DNA from: Chloroflexota bacterium
GTDB lineage: Bacteria > Chloroflexota > Anaerolineae > Anaerolineales > UBA4823
Assembly (NCBI GenBank): GCA_017860725.1
Contig: JAGDMX010000008.1
Coordinates: forward strand, 1 to 20,677
Direction of reading: 5' to 3'
Length of the DNA: 20,677 bases
Shown: positions 1 to 6,123 of the stretch, piece by piece
Layout: every line of letters begins with the position of its first letter
Position numbering within the stretch: position 1 is the stretch's first letter
The notes under the pieces: model-generated
The model's input: the letters and a program-made list of their open reading frames with translations, nothing else
What the model was told of the DNA's origin: nothing
Database searches by the model: none
Made by a program: the position numbers and the translations under genes

Positions 1-300
1 ATTTGGCTCAACAAGATATAACCGATCAGGATTCACTCCACAGTGAATGGTATATGCTGGATCTAGGGCATGGTCGCTGTCCACCCAGGCACACAGCCCA
101 CCCTGCCTTTGCGCCGCGGCAACCAGATGCAAGCAAAATGTAGTTTTGCCTGACATGACCGTACCGGATACCTCGGTGATATGACCCGGCGGGATGCCAC
201 CAGTACCTAATAAGATATCCAAACGCAGTGACCCGGTGGGTATTGCCGGGAACTGTGCAGGGTTCTTATCCGGGAGATAAAATGGATCAACGGGCTGCAT
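1..300 (-). CDS. RecA-family recombinase paralogue (N-terminal 100 residues, cut by window edge)
   Basis: Reading leftward from ATG at 300-298 gives 100 codons with no stop before the edge. The protein follows the RecA core: TGSLRLDILLGTGGIPPGHI, then a Walker A loop GTVMSGKTT (about residues 46-54), then WVDSDHALDP (72-81), which matches the FIDAEHALDP strand of RecA. RecA proteins bind DNA and ATP for recombination and repair in the cytoplasm. Two things are odd. The roughly 35-residue N-terminal helix that canonical RecA uses for filament contacts is nearly absent, and the Walker A loop lacks the PES of GPESSGKT. The residue aligned with the catalytic Glu (E96 in E. coli) is Asp. It is therefore more likely a paralogue than the housekeeping RecA. 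An in-frame TTG at 306-304 has better spacing (9 nt) from a GGAG than the ATG, so the true start may be two codons upstream. The C-terminal part is outside the window. Confidence 0.85.
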   Translation of the reverse strand, partial: MQPVDPFYLPDKNPAQFPAIPTGSLRLDILLGTGGIPPGHITEVSGTVMSGKTTFCLHLVAAAQRQGGLCAWVDSDHALDPAYTIHCGVNPDRLYLVEPN

Positions 301-394
301 TGGCAAGGATAGAGGCTCCAGTAACTTAAGTGTAGATTAGATATGGATAGCAGGCAAGTGATTCACTCGATAAGATGTTTAATCCTAACTGTTT

Positions 395-553
395 ATGAAA
401 GCATATGAGTCTCGGATGATGGATGATAAAATCGAGACACAAATCAAGCCGAATATCAACGATACTGATGACGAGAGCAACTGTTCAAAACCCTACCGGT
501 CTGGAAAAATCGTAGCAAACCCAAGATATGGATCAGAGAGGAACCATCGATGA
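395..553 (+). CDS. possible 52-codon leader peptide or small ORF coupled to maeB
   Basis: An open frame starts at ATG 395 (or ATG 416 for 45 codons) and stops at TGA 551-553, overlapping the maeB start codon as ATGA. The predicted peptide is hydrophilic (MKAYESRMMDDKIETQ at the N-terminus) with no membrane segment or recognised domain. The overlap is the type used for translational coupling. However, no convincing ribosome binding site precedes either start, and the strong GAGAGG upstream of maeB lies inside this frame, so maeB does not need it. I do not recognise any homologue. It may be a chance open frame in the divergent intergenic region between the RecA-like gene and maeB. I see no clear sigma-70 promoter in 301-549. 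Confidence 0.2.
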   Translation: MKAYESRMMDDKIETQIKPNINDTDDESNCSKPYRSGKIVANPRYGSERNHR

Positions 554-2817
554 TTAAGATTACGCGTGAAGATGCCCTTGAATATCACCGCCTGGGCAAT
601 AAGCCTGGCAAGATCGCGATTGTGCCCACCAAACCTATGGCAACCCAGCGTGACCTGGGACTGGCCTACACTCCCGGGGTGGCGGTGCCAGTTCTGGAGA
701 TTGCCAAAGACCCCGAGTTGGCTTATGAATATACCTCGAAAGGGAACCTGGTAGCGGTTGTTTCCAACGGGACGGCGATTCTCGGGCTGGGCGACCGAGG
801 AGCTTTAGCTAGCAAGCCAGTGATGGAAGGCAAGGGTGTGCTCTTTAAGAAATTTGCCGATGTAGATGTGTTTGACATCGAGTTGAACAGCCACGATCCA
901 GATGTAATCATCCAGGTGGTGGCGGCCATCTCACCCACTTTTGGTGGCATAAATCTGGAGGACATCAAAGCGCCAGAATGCTTCTACATCGAAGAGACTT
1001 TAAAGGAGATGTTGGATATCCCGGTGTTCCACGATGACCAGCACGGCACGGCGATCATCTCCGGCGCGGCATTAGTTAATGGTTTGGAAGTGGTTGGTAA
1101 GAATCTCTCTGAGGTACGGATCACGATATCGGGTGCCGGCGCTTCAGCCATTTCCTGTGCTGAGCTGATGGTACGCCTGGGTGCCACCCGGGAGAATATT
1201 TTGTTGGTTGACACTCGCGGTGTGGTCTACAAAGGCCGCATCGAGGGTATGAATAAATACAAGGAACGATTTGCTGCTGATACCGAGGCTCGCAGCCTGG
1301 AAGATGCCGTGCGCGGTTCGGACGTGTTCTATGGCCTATCTATAGCAGATATCCTAACTCCCGCGATGGTCAAAACGATGGCAGAGCGCCCGCTGATCTT
1401 TGCGATGGCCAACCCGGATCCGGAAATCCGCTATGAGCTGGCGCGTGAGTCTCGTCCGGATGCAATTGTCGCTACCGGGCGTTCAGATTATCCCAACCAG
1501 ATCAACAATGTGCTGGGATTCCCCTTTATTTTCCGTGGAGCACTCGATGTACGGGCTAAGGCGATCAACGAGGAGATGAAAGTAGCTGCGTCGCGCGCTT
1601 TGGCAGCCCTGACCAAGGAGGATGTACCTGATAGCGTGCTACGCGCCTATGGGTTGGACAGCCTGAAATTTGGGCCGGAATATATCGTGCCTAAGCCGCT
1701 GGATCCGCGCGTGATTTTATGGGAATCGCCGGCCGTTGCTCAAGCCGCCATGGAGACCGGAGTGGCACGTAAACATATCGACCTGGAAGAATACCGTGAG
1801 CAGCTCGCTTTTCGCCAGGGGTTGGGTGAGCAGGTGCGCCACTATATCATGCACAAGGCCAAAGTTAGCTCACCGAAAAAGCGCATCGTGTTCGCCGAAG
1901 GCGAGGAGACCAAGATTATCCGCGCGGCTGCCCAGGTGGCTGACGAAGGCATCGGCATCCCCGTGCTGGTCGGCAGGCCGGATGTGATCAATGCAAAGAT
2001 CGGTGTACTGGGGTTGGATTGCTGCCCGGAGATTGTCGACCCGGCCAGCTTTGCTCGTGTAGATGAGTATGCTGATGCATACTATGAATTGCGCCAGCGC
2101 AAGGGGGTGACACTAACCGATGCGCGCAACCGCGTGCAAGAGCCGAATATTTTTGGACCGATGATGGTCAAGATGGGCGATGCAGATGCTTTTGTCTCTG
2201 GTCTGACCTACGACTATCCGGAAGTCATTCGCCCGGCTCTCCAGATTCACCATACACAGCCTGGGGCTAAAAAAGCGGCGGGTGTCTACATCATAATTGT
2301 CAACGACCGCACCTACCTGTTCACGGATGCGACTGTCAATATCGACCCATCGGCAGAGGATTTGGCGGAAATTTCATGCCTTTCAGCAGATTTTGCACGC
2401 AAGCTGGGGTTGGAGCCGCGTGTGGCGCTGCTCTCTTTCTCGAATTTTGGCAGCACCCCGCACAAATTGTCGGAGAAGGTGCAAAAGGCGATCCAGATCA
2501 TCCGCTCTAACTGCCCGGATTATGCAGTGGATGGCGAGATGCAGGCCGATACCGCCGTCATGCCGGAGATTGTCGACGAGCGCTATCCCTTCAGCCAGGT
2601 GCGCGATGCCAATGTGCTGGTGTTCCCCTCACTGGAGGCCGCCAATATTGCCTATAAGCTGCTGGCCAGGTTAGGAAATGCCCAGGCTATCGGTCCCATC
2701 CTGCTCGGTATGGGTGCGCCGGTGCATGTGCTGCAGACCGGGGATGAGGTACGAGACATTGTCAATATCGCTGCAGTGGCTGTCATGGATGCCATGAGCC
2801 GCGAGCAGGCTAAATAA
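550..2817 (+). CDS. maeB: NADP-type malic enzyme with C-terminal phosphotransacetylase-like domain (MaeB family)
   Basis: The 755-residue length matches the MaeB family (E. coli about 759). It decarboxylates malate oxidatively to pyruvate, supplying NAD(P)H in the cytoplasm. Residues 1-430 are the malic enzyme: catalytic Tyr40 in LAYTPGVAVPV, Lys95 in EGKGVLFKKF, metal ligands Glu137-Asp138 and Asp162-Asp163 in HDDQHGTA, and a nucleotide-binding GAGASA at 195-200. Residues from about 435 to 755 form a phosphotransacetylase-like domain. Its SFSNFGST (about 627) and DGEMQAD (about 660) resemble MaeB rather than active Pta, which has SFSTKGSA and DGPLQ-type motifs. In MaeB this domain senses acetyl-CoA; that role here is inferred. 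The start is set by GAGAGG 8 nt upstream of ATG 550. Whether the cofactor is NADP or NAD is assumed from the family. Confidence 0.95.
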   Translation: MIKITREDALEYHRLGNKPGKIAIVPTKPMATQRDLGLAYTPGVAVPVLEIAKDPELAYEYTSKGNLVAVVSNGTAILGLGDRGALASKPVMEGKGVLFKKFADVDVFDIELNSHDPDVIIQVVAAISPTFGGINLEDIKAPECFYIEETLKEMLDIPVFHDDQHGTAIISGAALVNGLEVVGKNLSEVRITISGAGASAISCAELMVRLGATRENILLVDTRGVVYKGRIEGMNKYKERFAADTEARSLEDAVRGSDVFYGLSIADILTPAMVKTMAERPLIFAMANPDPEIRYELARESRPDAIVATGRSDYPNQINNVLGFPFIFRGALDVRAKAINEEMKVAASRALAALTKEDVPDSVLRAYGLDSLKFGPEYIVPKPLDPRVILWESPAVAQAAMETGVARKHIDLEEYREQLAFRQGLGEQVRHYIMHKAKVSSPKKRIVFAEGEETKIIRAAAQVADEGIGIPVLVGRPDVINAKIGVLGLDCCPEIVDPASFARVDEYADAYYELRQRKGVTLTDARNRVQEPNIFGPMMVKMGDADAFVSGLTYDYPEVIRPALQIHHTQPGAKKAAGVYIIIVNDRTYLFTDATVNIDPSAEDLAEISCLSADFARKLGLEPRVALLSFSNFGSTPHKLSEKVQKAIQIIRSNCPDYAVDGEMQADTAVMPEIVDERYPFSQVRDANVLVFPSLEAANIAYKLLARLGNAQAIGPILLGMGAPVHVLQTGDEVRDIVNIAAVAVMDAMSREQAK

Positions 2818-2840
2818 GTACAGTACGTATTATCTGATAC

Positions 2841-2875
2841 CATCCGCCTCTTTTCAATCCGGAAAGGGGCGGATG
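2841..2875 (+). terminator. 15-bp hairpin after maeB, possible terminator or processing stem without U-tract
   Basis: The arms 2841-2855 and 2861-2875 pair over 15 bp, including two G-U pairs, around a 5-nt AATCC loop. The outer eight pairs (CATCCGCC with GGCGGATG) are perfect. The stem lies 24 nt after the maeB stop. No run of T follows, so it is not a classical intrinsic terminator. It could stabilise the maeB 3' end or partly uncouple maeB from the YciI-family gene 28 nt further on. Confidence 0.4.
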
Positions 2876-2902
2876 TATCGCTGTAACTGGAGATAAAGAG
2901 CC

Positions 2903-3229
2903 ATGGAATTCGACCGTTACTTTGTTGTCCTTTTGAAGAAAGGACCAGTGTGGACGCCTGAAAGCTCACATGAGTTGGATACTTTACAGGAAAGCCACCA
3001 GGCTCACATCCAGAAAATGGCCGACACGGGCAAGATGGCTATTGCCGGACCGTTGGATGCTCACACGAACCCTGACCTGCGAGGCATCAACATCTATTAC
3101 TATGATGCGTTTACCTCATTGGAGGAGCTCAAAGAGCTGGTCGAGCAGGATCCAATGATCCGGATTGGTCGGCTGACCGCCGACTACCTGACCTGGTACG
3201 TGCCCAAGGGAGCAAACTTCGCCCGATAA
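2903..3229 (+). CDS. YciI-family protein
   Basis: This 108-residue protein has the compact ferredoxin-like YciI fold signature. It has a conserved His35 in HQAHIQKMADTGK, a following AGPLD turn (48-52), a central LRGINIYYYD strand (59-68), and EQDPMIRIGRL (81-91) with the family's conserved Asp-Pro (D83-P84). The final strand is YLTWYV. YciI-like proteins are small cytoplasmic proteins of mostly unknown function; a His-Asp pair suggests a catalytic or binding site. A GGAG lies 10 nt before ATG 2903. It is co-directional with maeB and separated from it by a strong hairpin, so co-transcription is possible but a shared role is not shown. Its stop is 3 nt from the stop of the convergent Yip1-family gene. 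The substrate is unknown. Confidence 0.85.
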   Translation: MEFDRYFVVLLKKGPVWTPESSHELDTLQESHQAHIQKMADTGKMAIAGPLDAHTNPDLRGINIYYYDAFTSLEELKELVEQDPMIRIGRLTADYLTWYVPKGANFAR

Positions 3230-3232
3230 AGA

Positions 3233-3796
3233 TTAATTCGTCAGAGCAGAGAGCGTGAAGGCTCCAAGCCCAAAAATCGTGCCGAGGATAATGGTGGCAA
3301 TAAATATAATCAGCCAGCCGACAATCACGGTAATGAGCGCTTTCCCGCTATCGATATCCAATGCTTCACGGACGGCGATGAAGCCGGCCACCAGAGTCCA
3401 GATCGCGACCACAACGCTGATGAGTCCTCCTACGCAAGGGATGAAACCCAGCACGTTTAGCACCTGTGGGGCATAGGCAAAACCCAGAGTACGTAGGAGT
3501 TCTCCAGGTTCCGCTTTTCCGCCGAAGAAGCGGGTACCAACGAAGTAGGTTACATAAGCCCAGATGTAGTATCCCACGATCACCATGATGACACTAACAA
3601 TCATGTCGACCAATGCCTGTCCAAAGCCACCGAAAATCCCGCCGATCAGGCTACTGAGACCGGAGGCAGCCGCGCCAATGAGCACGACCAGAAGCGCCTG
3701 TGAATTAAGGCTGCTATCGGCCTCGACTTCGTTATAGAAGGCTTTATCTAACTTGGCGGCACGAACCATACGAGTGATAATGCTTTCGTTTGACAT
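3233..3796 (-). CDS. Yip1-family integral membrane protein
   Basis: This 187-residue protein has a short soluble N-terminus (MSNESIITRMVRAAKLDKAF) followed by about five hydrophobic segments: roughly residues 32-52, 60-85, 108-140 (possibly two) and 152-180. Features typical of Yip1 proteins are a GTRFFGG turn after the second membrane segment, a central LRTLGFAYAPQVLNVLGFIP segment, and a glycine-rich end. Bacterial Yip1 proteins are membrane proteins of unknown function. The start is well supported by GGAGGAG 9 nt upstream of ATG 3796 (complement of 3806-3812). The gene stands alone on the minus strand, converges with the YciI-family gene, and is insulated from the leftward gene upstream by the terminator at 3965-4011. 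Confidence 0.8.
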   Translation of the reverse strand: MSNESIITRMVRAAKLDKAFYNEVEADSSLNSQALLVVLIGAAASGLSSLIGGIFGGFGQALVDMIVSVIMVIVGYYIWAYVTYFVGTRFFGGKAEPGELLRTLGFAYAPQVLNVLGFIPCVGGLISVVVAIWTLVAGFIAVREALDIDSGKALITVIVGWLIIFIATIILGTIFGLGAFTLSALTN

Positions 3797-3838
3797 GTTG
3801 ATTTTCTCCTCCAGCAGTGGATTATGAATAATAGATAA

Positions 3839-3844
3839 ATTATA
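3839..3844 (-). promoter_or_regulatory. candidate -10 box for the Yip1-family gene
   Basis: The minus strand reads TATAAT here, 42 nt before the Yip1-family start codon, within an AT-rich stretch. No good -35 hexamer sits 16-18 bp upstream. A perfect TTGACA (minus strand, 3924-3929) is too far away to pair with it. The region 3797-3964 otherwise holds no convincing gene. Confidence 0.3.
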
Positions 3845-3964
3845 TCAAATAATATCTGCCCGAAATTATTGTTAAAATGGGTTAAAAAAGAGAGTACGTT
3901 TGAGTTCCGTTCGTCAGCGATTTTGTCAAGCAGCAGGGCTGGGCATAAGCTCATTGGATTAAAG

Positions 3965-4011
3965 AAAAAACCTCCAACTCAGTTTACATTTCACTGAATG
4001 GAGGTTTTTTT
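3965..4011 (-). terminator. bidirectional intrinsic terminator after the class V aminotransferase gene
   Basis: The arms 3965-3976 (AAAAAACCTCCA) and 3999-4010 (TGGAGGTTTTTT) pair over 12 bp. After a small internal loop, an inner stem follows (TCAGT 3979-3983 with ACTGA 3993-3997), around a 9-nt loop. T-runs lie on both strands. It begins 15 nt past the stop of the leftward gene at 4026, which it most likely terminates. It would also stop rightward read-through. Confidence 0.9.
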
Positions 4012-4025
4012 GATTTAAGAAATTT

Positions 4026-5441
4026 CTAACGGGGCTTGTGATCAAGAGAAAAATACCGCTCAAATGCCGGTTGCCACTCCTCAGGGTAATATTCACCGGT
4101 AGCTTTGTTTTGATGATAATTTCCCCGATACTCTCCTCTGGCTATTTGCCGCAGAGCTTCGATCAGAGCATCGATATCCTCGAATGAGTTATACAGCCCA
4201 AAAGATGCCCGGATCAGGCCCGGCATATTCGACCGGTCGCCGGACAGCATATTATGGCGGACGATATCGGCTTCTTGGCGAGTCAGCCCTAACAGGTGCA
4301 GAATATAGGGATGGGCGCAAAAGCACCCGCTGCGAACGCCAATGCCAAATTCATAACCGAGGATGGCAGATGCTTTGAAATGGGATATGCCTTTCAGCGC
4401 GAGTGGGATCACACCCAGCCGATCTGCGGCATGTTCCGGGTTGGCGTCACCATAAATCTGAGCCTCTGGTATGGCAACCAGCCTGGTAAGGGCGTATTGT
4501 GTCAGTTCAGCTTCGTGGTGGGCGACAGCATCCATGCCGATGGCTTCCAATTGCTGAATAGCAGCAGCCAGGGCGACTGCCCCAACCGTGTTAGGGCTGC
4601 CGGCCTCATCACGGTCGGGTGGTGCAGCCCACACGACCTCATCCAGGGTCACGATTTCGACTGTGCCGCCACCAGTCAGGTCGGGATCGCCCTGCTCGAA
4701 AATATCTCGCCTGCCTACCAATGCACCCGTGCCAAATGGCGCATACATCTTATGAGCTGAGATGGCGACGAAGTCGAAATGGGCTGGGTCATCCAGGGCG
4801 TGCATGTCAACTCTGCGATGAGGGGCAAGCTGAGCACAATCAACCAGGATTTGCGCCCCAGCCGCATGAGCTTTTTCTGCTAACCGGTGGATCGGGTTAA
4901 GATAGCCGGTTACATTGCTGGCGCCAGAGATGGCCACCAGGGCGATGCGATTACGATTTTTCGCCAATTGGACGTCAAAATCAGCTTCGTCCAAACGGCC
5001 ATCCGGGGTCAGACCGACGTGCAGAGTGGGGGCTACATGGCGCCAGGGCAGGTCATTAGAATGGTGCTCCATACCACTGGTAAGCACCATATTTCTTTCG
5101 GGTGTAAATGGGAAACGACGTGCCAGCTTGTTGATTGCCTCAGTGGTGTTTTTGCCAAAGATACAGGTATGCTCAAGTGGGTCGGCATGCAAAAAGCGCA
5201 GCACGGCGTGACGGGCTTGTTCATAAACGTGGGTGGAAAGTTGGCTCTTGAATCCTGTGCCGCGGTGCACACTACTGTAATAAGGCATAAAATCCAGGAT
5301 CGCCTGTTGGACGGCTTTAAGCGCCGGGGTGGAGGCGGCGTTATCCAGGTTGATATAAGGATGCTGCGTGTCGTTCAATAATGGGACGATCGTGTCAGTT
5401 CCGACGAATAGCTGGCGGTACAAGTTGGCTGGATGAGGCAT
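4026..5441 (-). CDS. PLP-dependent class V aminotransferase, cysteine desulfurase-like (SufS/CsdA type)
   Basis: This 471-residue fold-type I PLP enzyme shows LDNAASTPA (32-40), GMEHHSND (123-130) for cofactor stacking, DCAQLAPH with Asp201 binding the pyridine N, and SAHKMYAPFGTGALVG with the Schiff-base Lys231. The SGCFCAHPY loop (371-379) supplies a candidate catalytic Cys (Cys373 or Cys375). Cysteine desulfurases move sulfur from cysteine to acceptors for Fe-S clusters or other cofactors. The protein is longer than SufS (about 406), with extra sequence at both ends including a C-terminal tail with GEYYPEEWQPAFERYF. AAGGAG lies 5 nt before ATG 5441. No Fe-S scaffold or suf/isc partner lies nearby, so the true acceptor is unknown and a related lyase or selenocysteine-lyase-like activity is possible. 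It diverges from the dcw cluster and ends in a strong terminator. Confidence 0.85.
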   Translation of the reverse strand: MPHPANLYRQLFVGTDTIVPLLNDTQHPYINLDNAASTPALKAVQQAILDFMPYYSSVHRGTGFKSQLSTHVYEQARHAVLRFLHADPLEHTCIFGKNTTEAINKLARRFPFTPERNMVLTSGMEHHSNDLPWRHVAPTLHVGLTPDGRLDEADFDVQLAKNRNRIALVAISGASNVTGYLNPIHRLAEKAHAAGAQILVDCAQLAPHRRVDMHALDDPAHFDFVAISAHKMYAPFGTGALVGRRDIFEQGDPDLTGGGTVEIVTLDEVVWAAPPDRDEAGSPNTVGAVALAAAIQQLEAIGMDAVAHHEAELTQYALTRLVAIPEAQIYGDANPEHAADRLGVIPLALKGISHFKASAILGYEFGIGVRSGCFCAHPYILHLLGLTRQEADIVRHNMLSGDRSNMPGLIRASFGLYNSFEDIDALIEALRQIARGEYRGNYHQNKATGEYYPEEWQPAFERYFSLDHKPR

Positions 5442-5497
5442 GAAGACTCCTTGATCGTGGAAAGAGTGGATTGGGATAATCGATCGGCTCGCGGAAC

Positions 5498-5551
5498 CTT
5501 AAAATTTTCTGCGTATAGGCAAACTGCCACTAATTTCGTCTAAATTTTAAG
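5498..5551. repeat. spaced 10-bp inverted repeat between divergent genes
   Basis: CTTAAAATTT at 5498-5507 and AAATTTTAAG at 5542-5551 are perfect reverse complements, separated by 34 nt. Their centres are 44 bp apart, about four helical turns. Each arm is also nearly palindromic around AAAATTTT. The pair sits between the aminotransferase start (5441) and the mraZ promoter (-35 at 5561). It may be an operator for a looping or dimeric regulator, or just AT-rich promoter DNA. Confidence 0.4.
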
Positions 5552-5560
5552 AAAAACCTC

Positions 5561-5589
5561 TTGCATCTTTGTCGAAAATCGGCTAGAAT
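5561..5589 (+). promoter_or_regulatory. predicted sigma-70-type promoter of mraZ and the dcw cluster
   Basis: A -35 like TTGCAT (5561-5566) is followed by a 17-bp spacer and a -10 of TAGAAT (5584-5589; 5 of 6 consensus positions). The expected transcription start is near 5596, which puts the MraZ boxes across it. This position fits repression by MraZ. The -35 is a weak match. Confidence 0.6.
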
Positions 5590-5590
5590 G

Positions 5591-5624
5591 TGGATGACTG
5601 TGGGATAAAGTGGGATAAAGTGGA
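5591..5624 (+). promoter_or_regulatory. MraZ operator: four TGGRN boxes at 10-bp spacing
   Basis: TGGAT, TGGGA, TGGGA and TGGAG start at 5591, 5601, 5611 and 5621, each followed by 5 nt of spacer. The middle two units are identical (TGGGATAAAG). MraZ is known to bind TGGGN repeats with 5-nt spacers upstream of mraZ. The array begins right after the -10 box, so bound MraZ would cover the start site and repress the whole cluster. Confidence 0.8.
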
Positions 5625-5648
5625 GCGCCGGCCCTTTCCGGCGTTCCG
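5621..5648 (+). other. GC-rich hairpin in the mraZ leader
   Basis: Arms 5621-5631 and 5638-5648 pair over 11 bp (core CGCCGG with CCGGCG; G-U pairs at 5621-5648 and 5625-5644) around a CCCTTT loop. The 5' arm contains the last MraZ box. It lies 25 nt before the mraZ start and is not followed by a T-run. It may affect mRNA stability or mraZ translation. Confidence 0.45.
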
Positions 5649-5673
5649 TTCATTATAGGAGTAGGTAGAACGA

Positions 5674-6114
5674 ATGTTCTTGGGTCAATTTCGGCACAAT
5701 CTCGATGACAAGGGTCGCTTGACGGTCCCCGCCCGCTATCGGGAGGATTTGCTGTCAGATGGCGCATATGTCATGCTGGGCCTGGATCATAATCTTCTCC
5801 TGCTTACCTCGCCGCAATTTGCTCAGGTCTCACAGCGGTTGAATTCCATGAATCTGGCTGATCCGAATGCACGCGCCATCCGCCGTTTGATTTTTTCAAC
5901 CGCCGAGCAGGTTGAGCTGGATAAAGCTGGTCGAATCCTCATCTCCAATAATCTTCGCAATCTTGCCAGCATCGATACGGAGGCCGTCATGGTAGGCACC
6001 GGGAATTCGATCGAAATCTGGTCGCCAGGGCTGTGGGATGCACAGATGAAACTACTCGAGGATGCCGAGGCGAATGCCACACGATTTGCGGCTTTAGACT
6101 TATCGTCCAGCTAA
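5674..6114 (+). CDS. mraZ: transcriptional regulator MraZ
   Basis: This 146-residue protein has two tandem SpoVT-AbrB-type half domains, marked by DDKGRLTVPARYRE (about 11-24) and DKAGRILIS (about 82-90). It opens with the family signature MFLGQF. MraZ forms ring-shaped oligomers that bind TGGGN repeats and repress the dcw cluster, in the cytoplasm. Four such repeats lie upstream at 5591-5624, so self-repression is very likely. AGGAG at 5657-5661 is 12 nt from ATG 5674, a long spacing, which may keep its translation low. It is the first gene of the cluster; rsmH follows after 9 nt. Length and motifs are normal for the family. Confidence 0.97.
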   Translation: MFLGQFRHNLDDKGRLTVPARYREDLLSDGAYVMLGLDHNLLLLTSPQFAQVSQRLNSMNLADPNARAIRRLIFSTAEQVELDKAGRILISNNLRNLASIDTEAVMVGTGNSIEIWSPGLWDAQMKLLEDAEANATRFAALDLSSS

Positions 6115-6123
6115 GCAGCATGT

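Noticed and set aside
409..438. Inverted repeat GTCTCG/CGAGAC upstream of maeB
   Set aside because: Only 6 bp with an 18-nt loop, which is expected by chance.
3924..3929. Perfect minus-strand TTGACA as a -35 box
   Set aside because: No matching -10 lies 16-18 bp downstream on that strand (AACTCA is the best), and the TATAAT is about 80 bp away.
3748..3954. Leftward 68-codon open frame upstream of and overlapping the Yip1-family gene
   Set aside because: It overlaps the well-supported Yip1 start and its GGAGGAG site, covers an AT-rich promoter region, and shows no recognisable domain.
4296..4760. Rightward 154-codon open frame
   Set aside because: It lies wholly antisense to the aminotransferase gene and encodes no known motif.
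4887..5381. Rightward 164-codon open frame
   Set aside because: It is the antisense shadow of the aminotransferase gene, whose motifs are clear on the other strand, and has no recognisable domain.
5540..5767. Leftward 75-codon open frame across the mraZ promoter
   Set aside because: It runs through the promoter, MraZ boxes and the start of mraZ on the opposite strand, with no motif.
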